Positions 5,602 to 6,725 of a DNA stretch of 6,725 nucleotides are shown piece after piece. Location of the stretch: the NCBI GenBank assembly GCA_903923915.1, contig CAIXZI010000288.1, positions 1-6,725 of the forward strand, read 5' to 3'. A program made the translations under genes and the position numbers. This DNA is from an uncultured Bacteroidota bacterium. Lineage in GTDB: Bacteria; Bacteroidota; Bacteroidia; B-17B0; Aurantibacillaceae. The stretch's first letter is position 1, and each line of letters begins with the position of its first letter. Under the pieces are notes generated by a model, which saw nothing but the letters and a program-made list of their open reading frames with translations, was not told the DNA's origin and did not search any database.

Positions 5602-6725
5602 ATGAAAAAATTACTTATTCTTTTAGTCGTATTTTTTTCAATAAAAACGCATGCACAAATTATAACTACGGTAGCAGGTAATGGAACTGGAGGTTATAGC
5701 GGAGATGGTGGGGCAGCAACTGCCGCTGAGTTTTATATCCCTTATGGTGTAGCTTGTGATGCCGCAGGTAATTTGTATATAGCAGATAATGGTAATCAAC
5801 GTATACGCAAAGTAAGTACAGCAGGCATCATAAGTACCTTTGCCGGAGAAGGAACAGGAGGTTATAGCGGAGATGGGGGGCAAGCAAGTGCCGCAAAATT
5901 AAATACTCCAATTGGTTTAGGATTTGATTCATTTAGTAATTTATATATATGTGATATTGGTAATAGTTGTATCCGCAAAGTTACTTCTTCAGGAATCATA
6001 ACTACTATAGCCGGAAATGGAACAGCTGGTTATAATGGAGATGGCGGACAAGCAATTGCTGCAAAATTAAATTCTCCAACCTGTATAGCTTTTGATGTTA
6101 TGGGTAATTTATATATTGCTGATGAAGGGAATAATCGTATACGCAAGGTTAATACAGCAGGCATTATAAGCACTGTCGCTGGAAACGGTGCTTTAGGAGG
6201 TTATAGTGGAGATGGCGGGCAGGCTATTGCTGCAAAATTAAATTCTCCATCAAACATAACTTTTGATGGCGCAGGTAATCTTTATATAACAGATATGGCA
6301 AATTTTCGCATTCGTAAGGTAAATACTGCGGGTATTATATCAACTTTTGCAGGTACCGGAACACAGGGTTACACTGGTGATGGAGGGAATGCTACTGCTG
6401 CAGAACTAAACATACCTTATGGAATAGTTTTTGATGCTATGTGTAATTTATTTATTGCGGACGATGGGAATAATGTTATACGTAAAATAAATACTGCGGG
6501 TATTATTAGTACTATAGCAGGAAATGGCATAAGGGGTTTTAGCGGAGATGGAGGACAGGCATCTATGGCAGAATTATACGAACCGTTAGGAATAGCCCTT
6601 GATGCTTTAGGTAATTTATATATAGCTGACTATGACAATTTCCGTGTAAGAAAAGTTACACTTAATTGTGGAGAATGCGCAGGCATAGAGCAATTAACAA
6701 ACAAAAACGAGCTAAATATTTACCC
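5602..6725 (+). CDS. Secreted NHL-repeat beta-propeller protein, 3' end beyond the window (partial)
   Basis: The open frame starts at ATG 5602 and runs off the right edge without a stop after 374 full codons. Residues 1-18 (MKKLLILLVVFFSIKTHA) are a Sec signal peptide with probable cleavage after THA. Six repeats of 56-57 residues follow, starting near residues 20, 76, 132, 188, 245 and 301. Each has the pattern [ST]x(A)GxGxxGY[ST]GDGG, then AAxLNxPxGIxFDxxGNLYIAD, then NxRIRKVxTAGII. The LYIAD...RIRKV part is the classic NHL repeat, so the product is expected to be a six-bladed beta-propeller. After the last blade, CGECAGIEQLTNKNELNIYP looks like a linker and the first residues of a type A T9SS sorting domain, which would end roughly 70 residues past the window. 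Propellers of this kind usually bind protein or carbohydrate; no catalytic residues can be assigned. No Shine-Dalgarno is visible, as is usual in this phylum. Confidence 0.88.
   Translation, partial: MKKLLILLVVFFSIKTHAQIITTVAGNGTGGYSGDGGAATAAEFYIPYGVACDAAGNLYIADNGNQRIRKVSTAGIISTFAGEGTGGYSGDGGQASAAKLNTPIGLGFDSFSNLYICDIGNSCIRKVTSSGIITTIAGNGTAGYNGDGGQAIAAKLNSPTCIAFDVMGNLYIADEGNNRIRKVNTAGIISTVAGNGALGGYSGDGGQAIAAKLNSPSNITFDGAGNLYITDMANFRIRKVNTAGIISTFAGTGTQGYTGDGGNATAAELNIPYGIVFDAMCNLFIADDGNNVIRKINTAGIISTIAGNGIRGFSGDGGQASMAELYEPLGIALDALGNLYIADYDNFRVRKVTLNCGECAGIEQLTNKNELNIY
5659..6669 (+). repeat. Six tandem in-frame 168-171 bp repeats encoding NHL blades
   Basis: The units start near 5659, 5827, 5995, 6163, 6334 and 6502. 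Five are 168 bp; the fourth is 171 bp because of one extra codon (GALGGY where the others have GTGGY or GTAGY). Similarity extends to DNA level: GGAGGTTATAGCGGAGATGG occurs at 5689-5708 and exactly 168 bp later at 5857-5876. Units 3 and 4 share a near-identical stretch around ATTGCTGCAAAATTAAATTC. This suggests growth by tandem duplication, and the gene may vary in repeat number or be prone to misassembly. Confidence 0.85.

Noticed and set aside
5499..5681. Plus-strand 60-aa open frame across the divergent intergenic region
   Set aside because: Overlaps the lpdA promoter and the start of the NHL gene in a different frame; the frame from 5602 has a signal peptide and six repeats and is clearly the real one.
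5638..5883. Minus-strand 81-aa open frame with Ser/Thr/Cys/Ile-rich repeats
   Set aside because: Antisense reading of the NHL tandem repeats; its apparent repetition comes from the DNA repeats.
5659..6669. Possible CRISPR or satellite array
   Set aside because: The repeat period is 168-171 bp, in frame and coding, and the units diverge mainly in ways that keep the NHL pattern; there are no short direct repeats with unique spacers.

Overview
The window looks like chromosomal DNA of an AT-rich Bacteroidota (Bacteroidetes) species. The support is indirect but consistent. Two secreted proteins carry, or begin, a type IX secretion (T9SS) C-terminal sorting domain, recognisable by YPNPS or NIYP. 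Two lipoproteins have SSC lipoboxes. There are no clear Shine-Dalgarno sequences. The best promoters match the Bacteroidota TTTG / TAnnTTTG pattern. The species cannot be named from this sequence.

Layout. A 290-aa lipoprotein of unknown function runs rightward (89-961) and ends at a strong bidirectional hairpin terminator (976-1012). Facing it on the minus strand is a 774-aa secreted C10-family (streptopain-like) cysteine protease (3357-1033) with a propeptide, a Cys/His catalytic core, two beta-sandwich-like regions and a T9SS sorting domain. It has its own promoter. Upstream on the same strand is an apparent operon: lpdA, dihydrolipoyl dehydrogenase (5487-4099), followed with no gap (TAA directly followed by ATG) by a small lipoprotein gene of unknown function (4098-3457). 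The 5' end of that gene contains a REP-like palindrome translated in frame. Divergent from lpdA is an NHL-repeat beta-propeller protein (from 5602) that runs off the right edge just as its sorting domain begins.

How the genes relate. lpdA is a central-metabolism gene and is the E3 subunit shared by 2-oxoacid dehydrogenases and the glycine cleavage system. No E1 or E2 gene is visible here. The other four products are all envelope or secreted proteins. Apart from the lpdA-lipoprotein pair, each gene appears to be its own transcription unit, and nothing ties them into one pathway.

I found no convincing new multi-gene system. The observations most worth a second look are the palindromic element embedded in the lipoprotein signal-peptide region, the promoter that fixes the lpdA start, the regular 168-bp tandem repeats of the propeller gene, and the duplicated FGTG motif in the first lipoprotein.
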